Below, in pieces: positions 1 through 12,170 of a stretch of DNA of 64,000 nucleotides. The translations under genes and the position numbers were made by a program. Position 1 is the first letter of the stretch; each line of letters starts with the position of its first letter. The DNA lies in contig CM040090.1 of assembly GCA_022496805.1 (NCBI GenBank), positions 13,200,001 through 13,264,000 on the forward strand, read 5' to 3'. Source of the stretch: Pohlia nutans (lineage: Eukaryota > Streptophyta > Bryopsida > Bryales > Mniaceae). Under the pieces are notes generated by a model. It had not been told where the DNA came from. It searched no databases and saw nothing but the letters and a program-made list of their open reading frames with translations.

Positions 1-169
1 TACTATGGACCCAAACATGTCAACACATATACCATTGGATAGATAATTTGTCAATTATTGCATTCATTTGAATGTTGTTTCAGCATATGAATACAATTGT
101 GCTCAAATACACAGATGTATAGGCTGATGCACGTGGCCGCTGCGGCACTCTCAGACCTTTAAGGGTTAA
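1..169. mobile_element. TTAA/CCC MITE, cut by the window start
   Basis: Right end CCTTTAAGGGTTAA at 156-169. The whole stretch is a near-identical inverted copy of 3928-4098. The left end lies outside the window. Confidence 0.75.
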
Positions 170-1961
170 TAATCATTATTGTGCCGATCCTGACAACTAA
201 CTACAATATATAAAACAAGCAGCTACGCCACGAGGAGCTTTGACCGGAATAGAATAGGTGAAGGACGAGAATGCATTTTCAGTGGAATCTTGGACATAAT
301 ATATTTGCTACAGTGGTATTTAGCCCAAAAAATGAGTGTCCTCGCAATGCCTCTTCCCTACGGTCAGAGCCAATACGGTCAGAGCCAATAAAATAAAATA
401 CAGGAGTGGTTGTTTGAAGATAAATTACATCTAGTGAGTAGATAGAAAGGAACCACCATCCATACGTACAATGTACTCAATGATGGCTTCATGAGAGCAA
501 ACACATCCGTGGCTGACTGTCCAAGAATTGCTGTCAATTTGGTGAGAAGGAGCAAAGTGACTTGTTGCTTTTGTGATGGCAACAAGTAACTCTTATCATT
601 CCAAACTCAGAGGGCCAGGCCATGGATGTGAATGTCTGGGGTTTAAAAAAACAAAATAAAAACCAAAAAATATAAAAAAATATTTATTTGGGAAACAAAT
701 GGATGCTTTATTCTTATTGCACAACAACAAATTACAAACATCATACTCATAACAATTAGTAGCATGCATTGTTTTTGCCTTGGCTCTACAGTGGATGGTG
801 TGGAATATTCCACATTCAACAATGCTTCATGAGTAGGTAAGTGAACATGTGGAGGCTCAACGTGATGAGCACAATGCATGAAGGAAAAGCAATGGGTATG
901 AAGGCTATTGAATGTTATGCTCTGAACGAAGAGTGCTCGTTTGCAAGGCTCCCCGCGGGTGATTCTTTTGGGATTTTCTTCCTACAATATGCGCATTGGA
1001 TGTGATCAGTGCATTGCTAGCTATTCTATTCATACCACGTAGGAAGAAGTTGCATATGCATAAGCCATATTTTCACTTGAAGAAAACAAACCATTGTCTG
1101 CAATAGTTTGTGTTAAATCAATGTTAGTTTTCAAGCAATTGTATTAGTTCCAATGAAATTTGTATTAGTTTTATCATAGATGTATCAGTGTATTCTAAAG
1201 ATTTTTGTGATCCTTCAAGACAAATTATTTGTCAATTTCAGCCCAAGTTTATTGCCACATATAGGCAACCTAGACCTTGAAATTCAAAAATTCATAACTT
1301 ATTCAATATAGCTATTCAAAAATTATGATTAAAGTTGGAGTAGATTTAGAATTTAGTTTGCTAATTCATTCAAACTACCACATTGCACTTCAGATTACTA
1401 TAAATACTCCTAGTGCTTAAAGTGTTGGTTTGTGGCCCACTGACCTTAGTTCTCAAAAGTACTTTTTATTTAAGAACAAAGGGAGTACACAATATGAGAG
1501 ATTCCAGGATATGCAGGGAATGTGCAATTACAGAGGGTTGAGTGTAGTCGTTGAATCCAGTTACTTTTCCCAAGCATTGAAGATGTTTCAGCCAATTTTG
1601 ACATGGAGAGTCATCTTTTGACCAAAGTAACTGTATGTTGATCAGAATGTTGATCAGATGGAGAGCTGGTGGGACTGCCAAGAGAGCGCCCAGTAAACTT
1701 AGGGCCAAGTTTTCCTCAACAGTCTAAAATCCCCCTTGATGTTAACGCAAGCACTATTCACCCATGGGTCTCATTTAAAATAAAAAAAATCATTTTGGGC
1801 ATCCTAGGGTCTTCTTTAAAGGGTAGGAATGATATAAATATGGTTCTTTAAATATGGTCTTCTTTAAAGGGGGGGAAGGACTTACTTTAAGCTAAAAAGG
1901 CAAAAAGAGGGGGAGGAGGAAAATTTTCAAGGGTTCAAAATTCCTGAGGGGGTCTCTTAGA
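170..1961. other. No convincing gene; decayed repeats
   Basis: AT-rich. About 700-920 is an inverted relative of 41000-41215, and both retain a peptide-like STPSTV segment. A GAATGTTATG terminus sits at 908-917. A possible Stowaway relic spans about 1402-1493. Nothing else is supported. Confidence 0.4.
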
Positions 1962-3617
1962 TTAACCCCTAAGTGACGGATCAATCATTTTATGGTCGTT
2001 GTTCTTTTTTTCCGGGCTGCCTGAGATGGAAAAAAACATTTTTTATAGAAAATAAAAAATATTTTCAAATAGGGAATGAAGTTTACTTTCCAACCCAATT
2101 TGAATCATGTCGATCCGAGTTAAACTCCACCGGGGAGAAATTTGTAACCAACAAAGACAAACACTTCTACATTGTTTAGTGTTAGAAAATTTTACTATTT
2201 GGGGAAAGTAGTGATGCTATCTCCTTTGAAAGGGTGATGGTCCGGTTGGGGTACCCAAAAAAGCTGCATTCGGGACAATTGCACTATGTGCTGGTGTGTC
2301 AAACAAACATATTTTTTAATTTTAATAAAGTAAGACTTCATTAAATGTGATTTTAGTTTTCTATACTTATAAGTATCAAGGAAAAAAAATTTGATTACAA
2401 TCAAAGATTTTAAAGTAATTTTATTTGATTTTTTAGTTGAAAAAGTAAGTTATGTCCCAATCACCTAGAATCCCTGAAATCAAGCAAATGGAATATCAAA
2501 AATAATAATTTTAATATTATTTTTGAATATGACCTACATCTAATTGTAACACCAAATTCGCTAATTTTGCACTTGGCCATATAATCATGCACTTGGCCCC
2601 CAAGCGCATTAAAAAAATTGTTTGAAAAAATCTCTTAAAAACAGAGATTTTTGTCTTTCTACAGTCCCTTACGAGGTAAAGAAACAATTATTTAATTTAT
2701 TTCCCATCCTTATCTTTATCTTTTCTTTTATCTTTATCTTATCTTACCTTTTCTTTTATCTTGGTTTTTTTTCTTGTCTTCCTTCTTGTTTTTCTTCTAG
2801 TCTTCCACTTATCTTTTTTTTTTCTTCACCTTGCCATTTTTGGAGTTTAAACGATAATTTAAAAAAAAAAATAAAAAATCAGTGAGCAGGCTGAATCCAA
2901 TTCAGGCCCGGAAGAAGAAAAAAAAAACGAAAAAAAAAAAGTTTTTTATTTTTTTTATTTTTTTATTTTTTTTATTTTTTCCGGTTTTTCCGGGAAGGGA
3001 GGGTCCGCGCGCGCGGACCCTACTCTTTTTTTGATCCACTCTCCTTCCCTCCTCTCCTTTCCTTTTTTTCCCCTCTCCCCTTTATAAACACTCCCTCATT
3101 CTCCCTCCCTCACTCTTCTTTCCTCCTCTCTCTTCTTCCTTTATATTGAGGAGAAGGGAGAAGGAAGAGAGGAAGAACAAGAGAGGAAAAGGGGAGGAAA
3201 GAGAGTGTGAGGGAGGGAGAATGAGGGAGGGCTTATATAGGGGAGAGGGAGGAGTGAGGGAGGGAGGGTCAAAAGAAGAGTGGGGTCCGCGCGCGCGGAC
3301 CCTCCCTGCCCGGAAAAACCGGAAAAAAAAAAAAAATTCAAAAATTCAAAAAAAGAATGTTTGGTTTTAACGAACCATAACAAATTTCAAATTCTAAAAA
3401 TAAAATTTGTAATTTTGATATGTATTTGAAGTTAAATGCTTCTAAATTCATTATGAGAAGATAAAAAGCTATTTTTTGAGATTTGACTGTATGGATAATT
3501 ACCAAACATCATGCTCCTCATTTTCTCTTTTAGACCAAAATTCATCAAAGTTGAAGAAGTAATTTTTTATAACACACCTATGTTTTGCCCTTACCCCCTT
3601 CGACATTTAGGGGTTAA
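1962..3617. mobile_element. TTAA/CCC element disrupted by a long-TIR element
   Basis: Left end TTAACCCCTAAGTGACG, right end CGACATTTAGGGGTTAA. The pairing is inferred from matching ends over 1.66 kb. Most of the interior belongs to the long-TIR family fragment starting at 2548. Confidence 0.45.
2548..3340. mobile_element. Long-TIR element, right TIR missing
   Basis: Starts AACACCAAATTCGC, then GCACTTGGCC twice and TTTTTGTCTTTCTACA, as at 16920 and 60923. The core is a palindrome centred near 3146: CCGGTTTTTCCGG, GGTCCGCGCGCGCGGACC and pyrimidine-rich arms of about 150 bp, mirrored by purine-rich arms. The expected right TIR is absent. Confidence 0.7.
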
Positions 3618-3927
3618 GTTGAGGATGTAGGCTCCAATTTACAAAAACATTTACCAAAAGAAGACCTTTGGGTGCCCAAAATGGAAATTTCAGAAAATGA
3701 AGCCCATGGGAGAATAGTGCTTACACTTAAGTCGAGGGGGGAATTTAAGCTCCTCCACCCTGGATCTCACCGCTTCTTTTATACTGGTTCTAAACAACAC
3801 TTGACATAAGACAAAACTCCCGCATCAAAAGACGAGTATTTACTGGAGCTTTCCCATACTACTGTACCAGCATGCTAGGATCAAATTTCAAAATAAATGA
3901 AGTGTTTTTATATGTTATTCAAAATAT

Positions 3928-4160
3928 TTAACCCTTAAAGGTCTGAGAGTGCCGCAGCGGCCATGTGCATCAGCCTATACATCTGTGTATTCGAGCACAA
4001 TTGTATTCATATGCTGAAACAACATTCAAATGAATGCAATAATTGACAAATTATCTATCCAATGGTATATGTGTTGACATGTTTGTGTACATAGTACAGT
4101 ATGAAATACACCACATACGGTGACCATATATACGGTTCCCAAGGGACGTTTAGGGGTTAA
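3928..4160. mobile_element. TTAA/CCC MITE, 233 bp
   Basis: Perfect TTAA at both ends; termini CCCTTAAAGGTC and GACGTTTAGGGG. It carries the same GCCGCAGCGGCC block as the inverted copy at 1-169. Confidence 0.85.
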
Positions 4161-4308
4161 ATACAATCAGATTTTCATTTTTTTAAATGTTGGTATTTTG
4201 TGGAAAATATTAACAAGTAATTTTGTTCGATGATATTGTATAGAGAATCTCCCTTACAACAAAGCTCTAACTTGATGATAACACATTCCTTTCAAAATTA
4301 AAAGTTTC

Positions 4309-4665
4309 TTAACCCTTAAACGACATTTCAGGTCCTGGGTGGGCAGCCCAAGCATCTCTCAAAGAATAAGGGTTATATATTTAGGCCGGGCATAGGTGCA
4401 TGACCAATCACAACAAAGGAACAAGCACATGAGGAATAAATTGAGTACTTGGGCAAGAATCAAATGATCCTCCAAAACCTTTGATCTAGACATTGCAAAC
4501 AAGCACATAAGAATTTGTTGTAGCAATTGAGCACATCAGATGCCTCACCTTGTTGTGCATCCAATGATCTATGTATGGTTCGAAGGAGTTAAGTAGTGTT
4601 CTAGCTAGAAGCAAGATTCCTTGGAAATAAAGCTCGTGGGGCTTGCTGTGTCGTTTAAGGGTTAA
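4309..4665. mobile_element. TTAA/CCC MITE, 357 bp, perfect 13-bp TIR
   Basis: TTAA-CCCTTAAACGACA at the left and TGTCGTTTAAGGG-TTAA at the right, perfectly complementary. No coding capacity. Confidence 0.88.
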
Positions 4666-4734
4666 GGTACTGGTACTGTTGTGTGAAAAGGTATATTTTG
4701 AATTATTCTTACGTGAACAATGTGACAAGGGTGC

Positions 4735-5298
4735 TTAACCCCTAAGTGCCCAACCCCTAAGTGCCCAATCAACCATATTATGTTTGATTTTTGGTCAAAC
4801 GTTCAAAAAATCAAGTGTTTAAGCTTTGTTGTAGTTGGTGTTTTCATTAGATGTTTAAGTTAAGTTATGATACCGGTACATCTTTTGACCGTTGGGATTG
4901 GAAAATAGACTTCATTTGAAGTTTTTCCACCGTAGAGAAATTTGAAATTTGAGTGTCCAAAATACAAAGGGCTTCCTAAGGATGCTCCAATCATAGGTCT
5001 CTTTTATTTTTTTCACTTTCATATTTTTACTACTTGTAAATGTAACTTTTATCTACCTTAAAGACAATTTTTGATATTAAATTTGAAAAACATATATTTA
5101 TTTTGAATTTTTATCTTGTTTACATAATAAAATTTGTAAATATTCAAAATATCTTTCAATCATGTTGAAATTTTTGTCATACCTTCATAGTGTTGATGAC
5201 TATCAATGAAAATTATAAATCATCCAATGTGATATTTCAAGTATGCAAATTGTAGTGATTTGACTTTTACAAAATAGGTGAGGACATTTAGGGGTTAA
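4735..5298. mobile_element. TTAA/CCC element, 564 bp
   Basis: TTAA-CCCCTAAGTGCCC at the left, with that CCC end immediately repeated in tandem (4738-4761), and GAGGACATTTAGGGG-TTAA at the right. Confidence 0.75.
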
Positions 5299-5574
5299 TA
5301 GGAAGTGGACTCTCAAAGAGTGGGAATTGTTAGGTAGTCTTCATCCGTGGAGAGATTCAACAAACGTGTCATGTCATAATTCAAAATTTGGTACCAATTA
5401 GTGATTTTTCATTAAATTTCACTTATTTATTTTATAAATAGGCATGGATGTTCCAAAGGTGGAACCATTGTCAAGAGTGTGTAGGCATGTACATAATAAT
5501 GTGTAGGCATGTATATAATAAACTAGGTTGGCTTGTGCCAAAGTGTGGCTTGACAGTTTTAGAGACAAAACCAT

Positions 5575-6060
5575 CCTCAGAGATAGATAGATAGATAGAT
5601 ATAGATAGATAGATATAAACTCCGGTCCTCTTTCAAGGCTGGCGTGAATAAAGTGTCAGTTCGTCTTGACAATGAGCCAATGCCCACCGGACAAAGGTCC
5701 ATTGGTACAAGACTACTCACCTCTTTCGAGAATAGACACTTTAGTAACCAAAGATAAATACTAGTAACACTAGTAAAATGCGTTAAATTAGAACTTGTGC
5801 GGGTATAAATTGGTGTTTGTTTTGCTGGTGGTCGCCAAGTCATGATTCCAAGGTTGGTTGAAGAAGGGCGTTTATGTTACAATTGTGCGGTCCGGGTTCG
5901 ATTCCCGTGGAGTCCGTCTGAGCGTTTATTGTGATATACATGACTTGGTGCTGCTAGTGAATTATTCATAGGCAGGAAAGTTTGTACCAACCAACCGGCC
6001 CCGTCCCATCTACCTGAGACAAGTGTGTACTGTGAGCTAAAGAAACAAACAAACCATCCT
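5575..6060 (-). mobile_element. LINE-like 3' end, copy 1
   Basis: On the minus strand this ends in a (TCTA)n tail (5581-5617). It contains the conserved 3' region shared with 14880-15380 and 58019-58560, including a T-arm-like block GGTTCGATTCCC on the plus strand. It is 5'-truncated, with no ORF left. Confidence 0.6.
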
Positions 6061-6599
6061 CACATGTGTGCATGCACCACCTATGTTACATACTCCCTCT
6101 CTCTCAAAACAACTGTATTAATTTAACAAAAATCAACTTAATGCCTATTTTGCACAAAAAATTTGTCACAATACTCAAAAAATGGTCTATTTTTATAGTA
6201 ATTTGTAGTGTTTGTATCACTCTCATTGTCTGCCTTGTTTGAAGTGAACAAGACTCACGTTTGTAGTGTGGAAAAAAATGCCAAAAACGACACCAAAATC
6301 ACCATATACTGTGGCCCAAGGTATTTACGAGAGGCTTTACTAATAATTATTTATTCTAAATACTTTGGTAAAATTCACCTAAATTGGATGAAAATTTGTT
6401 AAAATGGATGAATGTACCCACACCAATCACCCACCCACAGCATATAGTGATCTCGGTGTAGCACAACTATATGTAGACAAGGGGAGTAATAAATTTTGCC
6501 AAAAATCAACAATCAAAACCAATCCATTTACGACTAATCTGATCAACAATTAAGTTACTACAACTCCTCCACACAGCAACTTACTAACACATTTTGTAA

Positions 6600-6832
6600 C
6601 GTAAAATTGGAGCATCCAATTCCAAGAGTGTACCCAATGCCGATAATTTCTACACAAGGTAGTCATTTCAAAATGCAAACCTAAGCACATCATAGAGCCC
6701 TTATTGTTTGTTGACCAAAAAAATAAGCTATCTATGGTCTACCTAGACTTACGTTCTAGGATGACTATCATGTCAACAAATTATCGGTAGTGGGTACATT
6801 GTCGGAATTGGGTGCTCCTACCTTACATGACA
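6600..6832. mobile_element. Hairpin MITE with about 55-bp arms
   Basis: Arms contain TACCCAATGCCGATAATTT and AAATTATCGGTAGTGGGTA, with outer GGAGCATCCAATTCC and GGAATTGGGTGCTCC. One arm recurs alone at about 48400-48450. Confidence 0.6.
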
Positions 6833-6931
6833 ATTCTGCAGTTTAGCATTACAATGCGGGCAAGGAGCTGCAGTGTGCCAAACTTGAAACTGAACTCGAC
6901 ATTCAACAATCTGAAGCTGAGGAGATGAACC

Positions 6932-7249
6932 TTAGAGCATTCCCACCCATGCACGCTAGGACTAACCCTCTCAAATTATTCATCTACATGTGAAGGGCCC
7001 TTGCACTCACACTCCCCCACCCTTGCACGCCCTTCACGTATCAAAAGTGCGCATCAAATAGTCAATGGACCAATCACAAGTAGAATGGGAGGAATAATCA
7101 TCGAATAGTCAACTCAATAGTGTTTTGAAGGCCCAATTTCTCACACGCTAGAATCCAGAGTCAAGAAGCATTTTGAAAGGCCCCTTGAAACTTTTCATCC
7201 ACTTCTTGAGGTCAGAGACCCTCTGAGGCCATGGGTGGCCATGCTCTTA
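6932..7249. mobile_element. TTA-flanked Tourist-like MITE
   Basis: TTA-GAGCATTCCCACCCATGC at the left and GCCATGGGTGGCCATGCTC-TTA at the right, 318 bp. An inverted copy of most of the interior lies at about 28300-28545. No ORF. Confidence 0.6.
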
Positions 7250-8012
7250 TACCAGAAATGACATAGACATAAGGTTCTTTAGCAGCTGGGAGATCACCCT
7301 TCTCGATCTGTGAATCTATAGTACTATACTAGTATTTTTTTATAAAGAATCCAAAAATCATCAAGGCTCTACATTATTCTTTTATAAAAAAATCCAAAAA
7401 GTGTCAGGGAGCATGGACTCAATCATTGGCGAAAAGCAACCAACTCAACCTTAGTGAAGCTTAACTAAGGTGACAAAATCTCATATTCCGGAATCCTGTA
7501 TGCTATTGGGAGGTAAGTACCACAAGGGCTAAAGATCCTTATGAAACTGGGACAACAAAAACACAGAAAACAGCACCGTATTCAATTACTACAGTAGTAC
7601 AAGCAGAGGAACAGTTTTTGTAAAACCAATGTCAAAATTAGAAATCATCAGTTGCCACTACATAGTTACACTCTTGGCTACTGGTAAAATCAAATATCCT
7701 GAATTCTTGAATATGTTCAAAACACATTGTACAGTACAGGGATGAAATGCACAGCATGGCTTCTCATCGAGATGCAAAAAACAAACATTCAGTCACCTGG
7801 TGATTCTTTGGGTAATTTCTCAACCAATGCTTTTTTCCAGGTTGAGCTGTAATCAATCTTCTGTGTACTAATCCTAGGCCAAGAATAACCTCACATCAAG
7901 AGAACTATGCTTTGTTACAATTTTTATGCGATCATGTTAGATCCTATCCATTTCCTACTCAATTGGCAACAATCAATTGCCGTTTGGCTGCGGTTAATAA
8001 ACAAGGCACAAT

Positions 8013-11000
8013 CTAACCCCACCTCACAATAGCTGATCCCCATGTAAGGCCTGCCCCAAATCCAGCAGTAGCCACAACATCACCCACCTTCACCTTACCA
8101 CTTCGGACAGCCTCATCTAGAGCCAATGGTATGGAGGCTGCACTCGTGTTTCCGTAGTTAGCAAGATTAGAAATCACTTTCTCTGAGGATATATGTAATC
8201 TGTCCGATACAGAATCAAGAATCCTCTGATTAGCCTGCAAAAAACAAAGACACATATAAACCATGCTGTTAAGATCTTCAACTCCAACAAGCCATAGTCG
8301 CTACAAAATACCTTTACCAACTGTAATAGCCTACACTTCTGAGGGGACACGGAACTCACTACACTAAAATTGTGATTTAGTGTCTGAGAGTTCATGTCTT
8401 TTACCAAAGGATTGTCATTCCCACTTTCACTGAGAGTGCCATGTTCCTTCCAGGTGATGAGAGTGATATGAGCTGACATGCCATGTTTATTATAAAGTCT
8501 CCATTCGTCATTGGAACACTACATCTAGGAGGTTTATTTGAATTTCTTATCATTTTAACCCTTAAACGTCCCATGGGGATGGTATATACTTTGTCGTATG
8601 ATTGAGATTTGCTACCAACAAGAAACTCTAAATTGGGATCTTAATAGTTCATTAGAACCGCATTGATGTAGATTTCAACTTCTCTTCTGCACCCAAACCC
8701 ATTAAAGGTGTGGATCCATTCCAAATACAACCAAAATACACCATATTCTACTGGTCGCCACGGCACGTTCAGACGTTTAGGGGTTGAAATTAACAGGGAC
8801 ACTATATCTCCATAAAGTCAACTAGTGTAAGTTTCCAGAAATAGTGTCCTGGACACTAAATCACAATTTTAGCGTAGCAGAGTATGTAAAAAAGTTCCAA
8901 GCGAAATGTGAAGAGCTTACAATGGTCTTGGACAGGAGGTTGCCACATACCTGGTGAAGGAGCAACCAATCTATATTTTCTCCCGTGAGGCCAGCCTCCA
9001 GTAATGCTCCTTCCACGACCTGAGGCACAGCTCGGACAGCAAACTTGAACACCTCTTTTCCATTCATTTGAAGACATTCATACGAAGCCCGGCCGGGTTT
9101 CTTGAATGCTGATCCATTTGTCTCCCCCCCACTAGGTGAGGGATCTGCCACATTATCCACCGTCACGTGCAAATGCCTGCAGTATTGCCGTCAATGTTCA
9201 CCCTAGTTAAAAAAAACCATGATGGCTGAATCGTTGGTTATAACCAAGAAAAAAACAACCCCTCCTGAACTACAAACCAGTAATGAGTATGATAGGAGAA
9301 TGGATCTACCAGGAATTACATCTGTGCAGAAAAATTGACAAGCATCTCCAAGCAGACTAATAATAAATGGATGATACAGAGAAGAAACCCACTTCTGCCC
9401 ATTTCCATCACTGCGTAGGTCAAAGCCAAGCAAGCTGTCCTGGTCATCAGTTGCTGCCTGTTTCAGAAAGCTAATACTCGTTAATGATCCAATTCTACAC
9501 ACCCATGACATAATGAAGATTAACATCACTAAGAAATCAACGAAATCCATAATGCAGATAAAAGTCAATATACCGGTGGCAGAAAGCCCTGCGTGAGCAT
9601 TTCGGTTGTAGAGCCAAGAGATTCAGTGCAACCAGACCTGTAATAGGAGCGCTCCAGAGGCATCACCAAAGAGAATACATGTCCCTCTGTCTGTCCAATC
9701 CACGTATCTTGAAAGGGCATCAGCGCCCACAACGAGTACATTCTTATAACCCCCTCCTGCACGTAAGTTCAAAGTAGCCACCATAAATTTGGTTCCTCTA
9801 AGAAGGCAAATGCCAAAATTACTTATTGAGGTAACAACGAAAATTAGTGTCCAGTTAGCTTCTGAAGAGATAGTCTATTCTGTAAAAATAAATTTGTTAC
9901 CAAGCTTTTTTTATTTGAGAACCGTAGAATAATAATACCCCTAATGAAGCGAGTGGCTGTCACAAGACCCAGCACGAAACCGCTACATGCAGCCGTCAAA
10001 TCAAAAGCCAAAGCATTATGACATCCCAACAAAGTCTGCACCTGAAAACACCACAAGCACAAACATAGCATCCACACAAAACAGTTGCTGAATTGATCAG
10101 AAAGCATTTAAAACCTGCTCTTTAAAATAATAGGACCATCAAGTTCAAATGAAAACTATAAAGAAAGAGAAATGTTAACATATCGATCATTGGAGAGGCA
10201 ATATATATATGGAATGCAAACAAAAACACTTTGCATTAAGCGAGTACAATTCTATCAGATAGAAAGGAATTGAAGGGTACAATTTGGTAATGAGATAATC
10301 CAATACAACCGAAATAGTGCAAAATAGATGCATGTCCTTACAAGTCACAGAAAGATCATTAAGTCCCATTGCACACAGATACGCATAAACTTCTGCGATT
10401 CATACCTGTGGAGCACTGCCAAACAGGTCATCTGGAGTAGATGTGCAGAGTAACAACAAATCAACCTCCTCAGGTTTCACATTAGCCATTTCAAGGGCCT
10501 TTCTCGAAGCCTCCACAGACAAAGATGTGAGCGACTCCTCCTCTGCACATTTGTGGAGGAGAGCCAAATTAGCACTCATCAAAAATCATCATTTACATAT
10601 TTTTCTTAAAACATGTTCACATACTAAGAAGTTGGCAATAAATCGTCCAGAAGTACCAAATTCTTTGTAAGAAAGATTTCTTGCCTCCGAGTACACGACG
10701 ATTGCGGATTCCTGTTCGCACAGAAATCCATTCATCCGAAGTGTCTACAAATTTTGAGAGTTCCTCATTGGTGATGACGTTCTTGGGTACAGCTGACCCC
10801 GACCCGACCAATCTGGAGCCCCTTCCTACACGCCTGCAACCAGCTTTGGAATATCAGAAAAGCTTCTCAAATATCTTCATGATGTTCATAACTGACAGCA
10901 CTGGAAAAGTTGCAATATTAACCCCTAAAGGACCAAGGATTCATGGTTTTAAAATGACCAATTTGATTGATCATAGATGGGACCAAATTCTACATCACCA

Positions 11001-12170
11001 GAATCAGTGAAGAACATTGCATGTGTTTGTCAAACAAATAATAAAACCTGAACAAAAGAAGGTCCCACTTAAAAATGCCACACAAACATGAGTAAATAAC
11101 ACGAACCTGAGCGGCTGGCCCCCAACACGCTGAGACAACTCCCCTTTCTCCAATTCAGAGGATCCAAGCGAGACGTCCCTGTTGATTGATCCGTCAGTCT
11201 CATACAACAATTAAAATTACTGTGTAATTGCCTCTACGTTTTCAGGAATCATGTTGAACCCTGTTGTTAATGTACTTCAGAATTTAAGCAATGAAACACT
11301 GAAGGTTTAGATAATGAAAACACAAAAGAAAACCAAAAGAGCATATTGTTATCATCTCTCACCTGTTCTCAGCTGAAATAACAGCTCGGCAACCCACACC
11401 ATATGACGGTGATCTGCGCCTAAATGAAACCCTTTCATGGACACTTGCACCACCTAGTAAACCACGAGCATTGCTCAGTGTAGAACAGAATGTCATAAGA
11501 GAATCCAATCCATGGAAGAAGATAATGTGAACAATAAAGAAGGGACATCTAAAGTCCCAAAAGCATCACTTGATCAGATGTTCAGCTGGTGTACAACAAC
11601 ATGTACCTATTGCCGATTTTAGAACATAACTTTGAACTTTCATAACTTTTACATCATTCTTTGAATCGATGGAAACAGACTCTTTCGTTTGCCAGACTAA
11701 TTGTAAAGTTTTAAAGTAATCACTTCTAATTGCAACACCTACCTAAATACAACACTCCAACTATGAATACATATTGATTTTGAGAATGTCCAGCACCTCA
11801 ACATCAGTTTCAGATCAATTTTGAACCCTTGTAATTTTTACATATGATATCCAAATAGTGCAGTCTTTGGTACGTTAGAATCCTCTTACCAAAATATTTA
11901 AAAATCCTTCTATTCAAATAATAGAAACAATGCTCAGCACAGCTTACAATTACAAATCAATCACCTCCCCGAAACAAACTCACAAGCCGGAAAGCGCAAT
12001 GCAAAAACCCTAATCAAAACCATCTTTTACAATCCACTCGCAAATCCATCTCGCACTCAAAAAAAGAAAGAATTCCGAAACGTACCGCGTAGAGGCGCTG
12101 CCAAAAAAGAAGAAGAAGAAGAAACCGAGGAGCGCAGAGCCGGAGTGTGTGCAGGCGCGCACGACGCCAT
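8013..12170 (-). CDS. KAS III: 3-oxoacyl-[ACP] synthase III (KAS III), plastid
   Basis: Condenses acetyl-CoA with malonyl-ACP, the first step of type II fatty-acid synthesis in the plastid. Ten exons by eye: 12170-12086, 11453-11363, 11178-11107, 10833-10685, 10542-10406, 10041-9939, 9756-9638, 9457-9393, 9176-8951, 8234-8013. They keep phase throughout and give 422 aa, close to the roughly 400 aa of plant KAS III. The catalytic triad is complete: Cys197 in AACSG, His348 in LLLHQANQR, Asn378 in NYGNTSAA, with the same 30-residue His-Asn spacing as E. coli FabH. Residues 1 to about 60 are rich in Ser, Ala and Arg without acidic runs, as in a chloroplast transit peptide. I chose the ATG at 12170 (MASCAP); an in-frame ATG at 12242 would add 24 residues. 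The intron after exon 4 uses a GC donor. Intron 9 holds a TTAA-flanked element. Confidence 0.95.
8555..8787. mobile_element. TTAA/CCC-ended MITE in KAS III intron 9
   Basis: Left end TTAACCCTTAAACGTC, right end GACGTTTAGGGGTTGA (last TTAA mutated), 233 bp, wholly inside the intron between exons 9 and 10. Its interior is related to the element at 14431-14667. The TTAA target and CCC start are the piggyBac pattern. No ORF. Confidence 0.75.
10918..10960. repeat. Solitary TTAACCCCTAAAGGACC end in KAS III intron 3
   Basis: A single left-type terminus of the TTAA/CCC family, followed by a CAAGGATTCATGG block that also occurs, rearranged, at 35260-35285. No matching right end is seen before exon 3, so it is either a decayed copy or a solo end. 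Confidence 0.4.

Noticed and set aside
2622..3383. ORFs in pyrimidine/purine-rich DNA around 2.6-3.4 kb and 17.0-17.9 kb
   Set aside because: Low-complexity translations of a palindromic transposon core.
5884..5930. True tRNA gene (TTCGATTCC T-arm)
   Set aside because: No acceptor stem or anticodon arm pairs at the proper distance, and the block is inside a repeated element.
11494..11513. ATG at 11496 as KAS III start, with a 6-codon upstream ORF overlapping it
   Set aside because: Both lie in the first intron of the better model: exon 12170-12086 has a transit-like peptide, a GGTACG donor and the phase that fits the acceptor at 11454.
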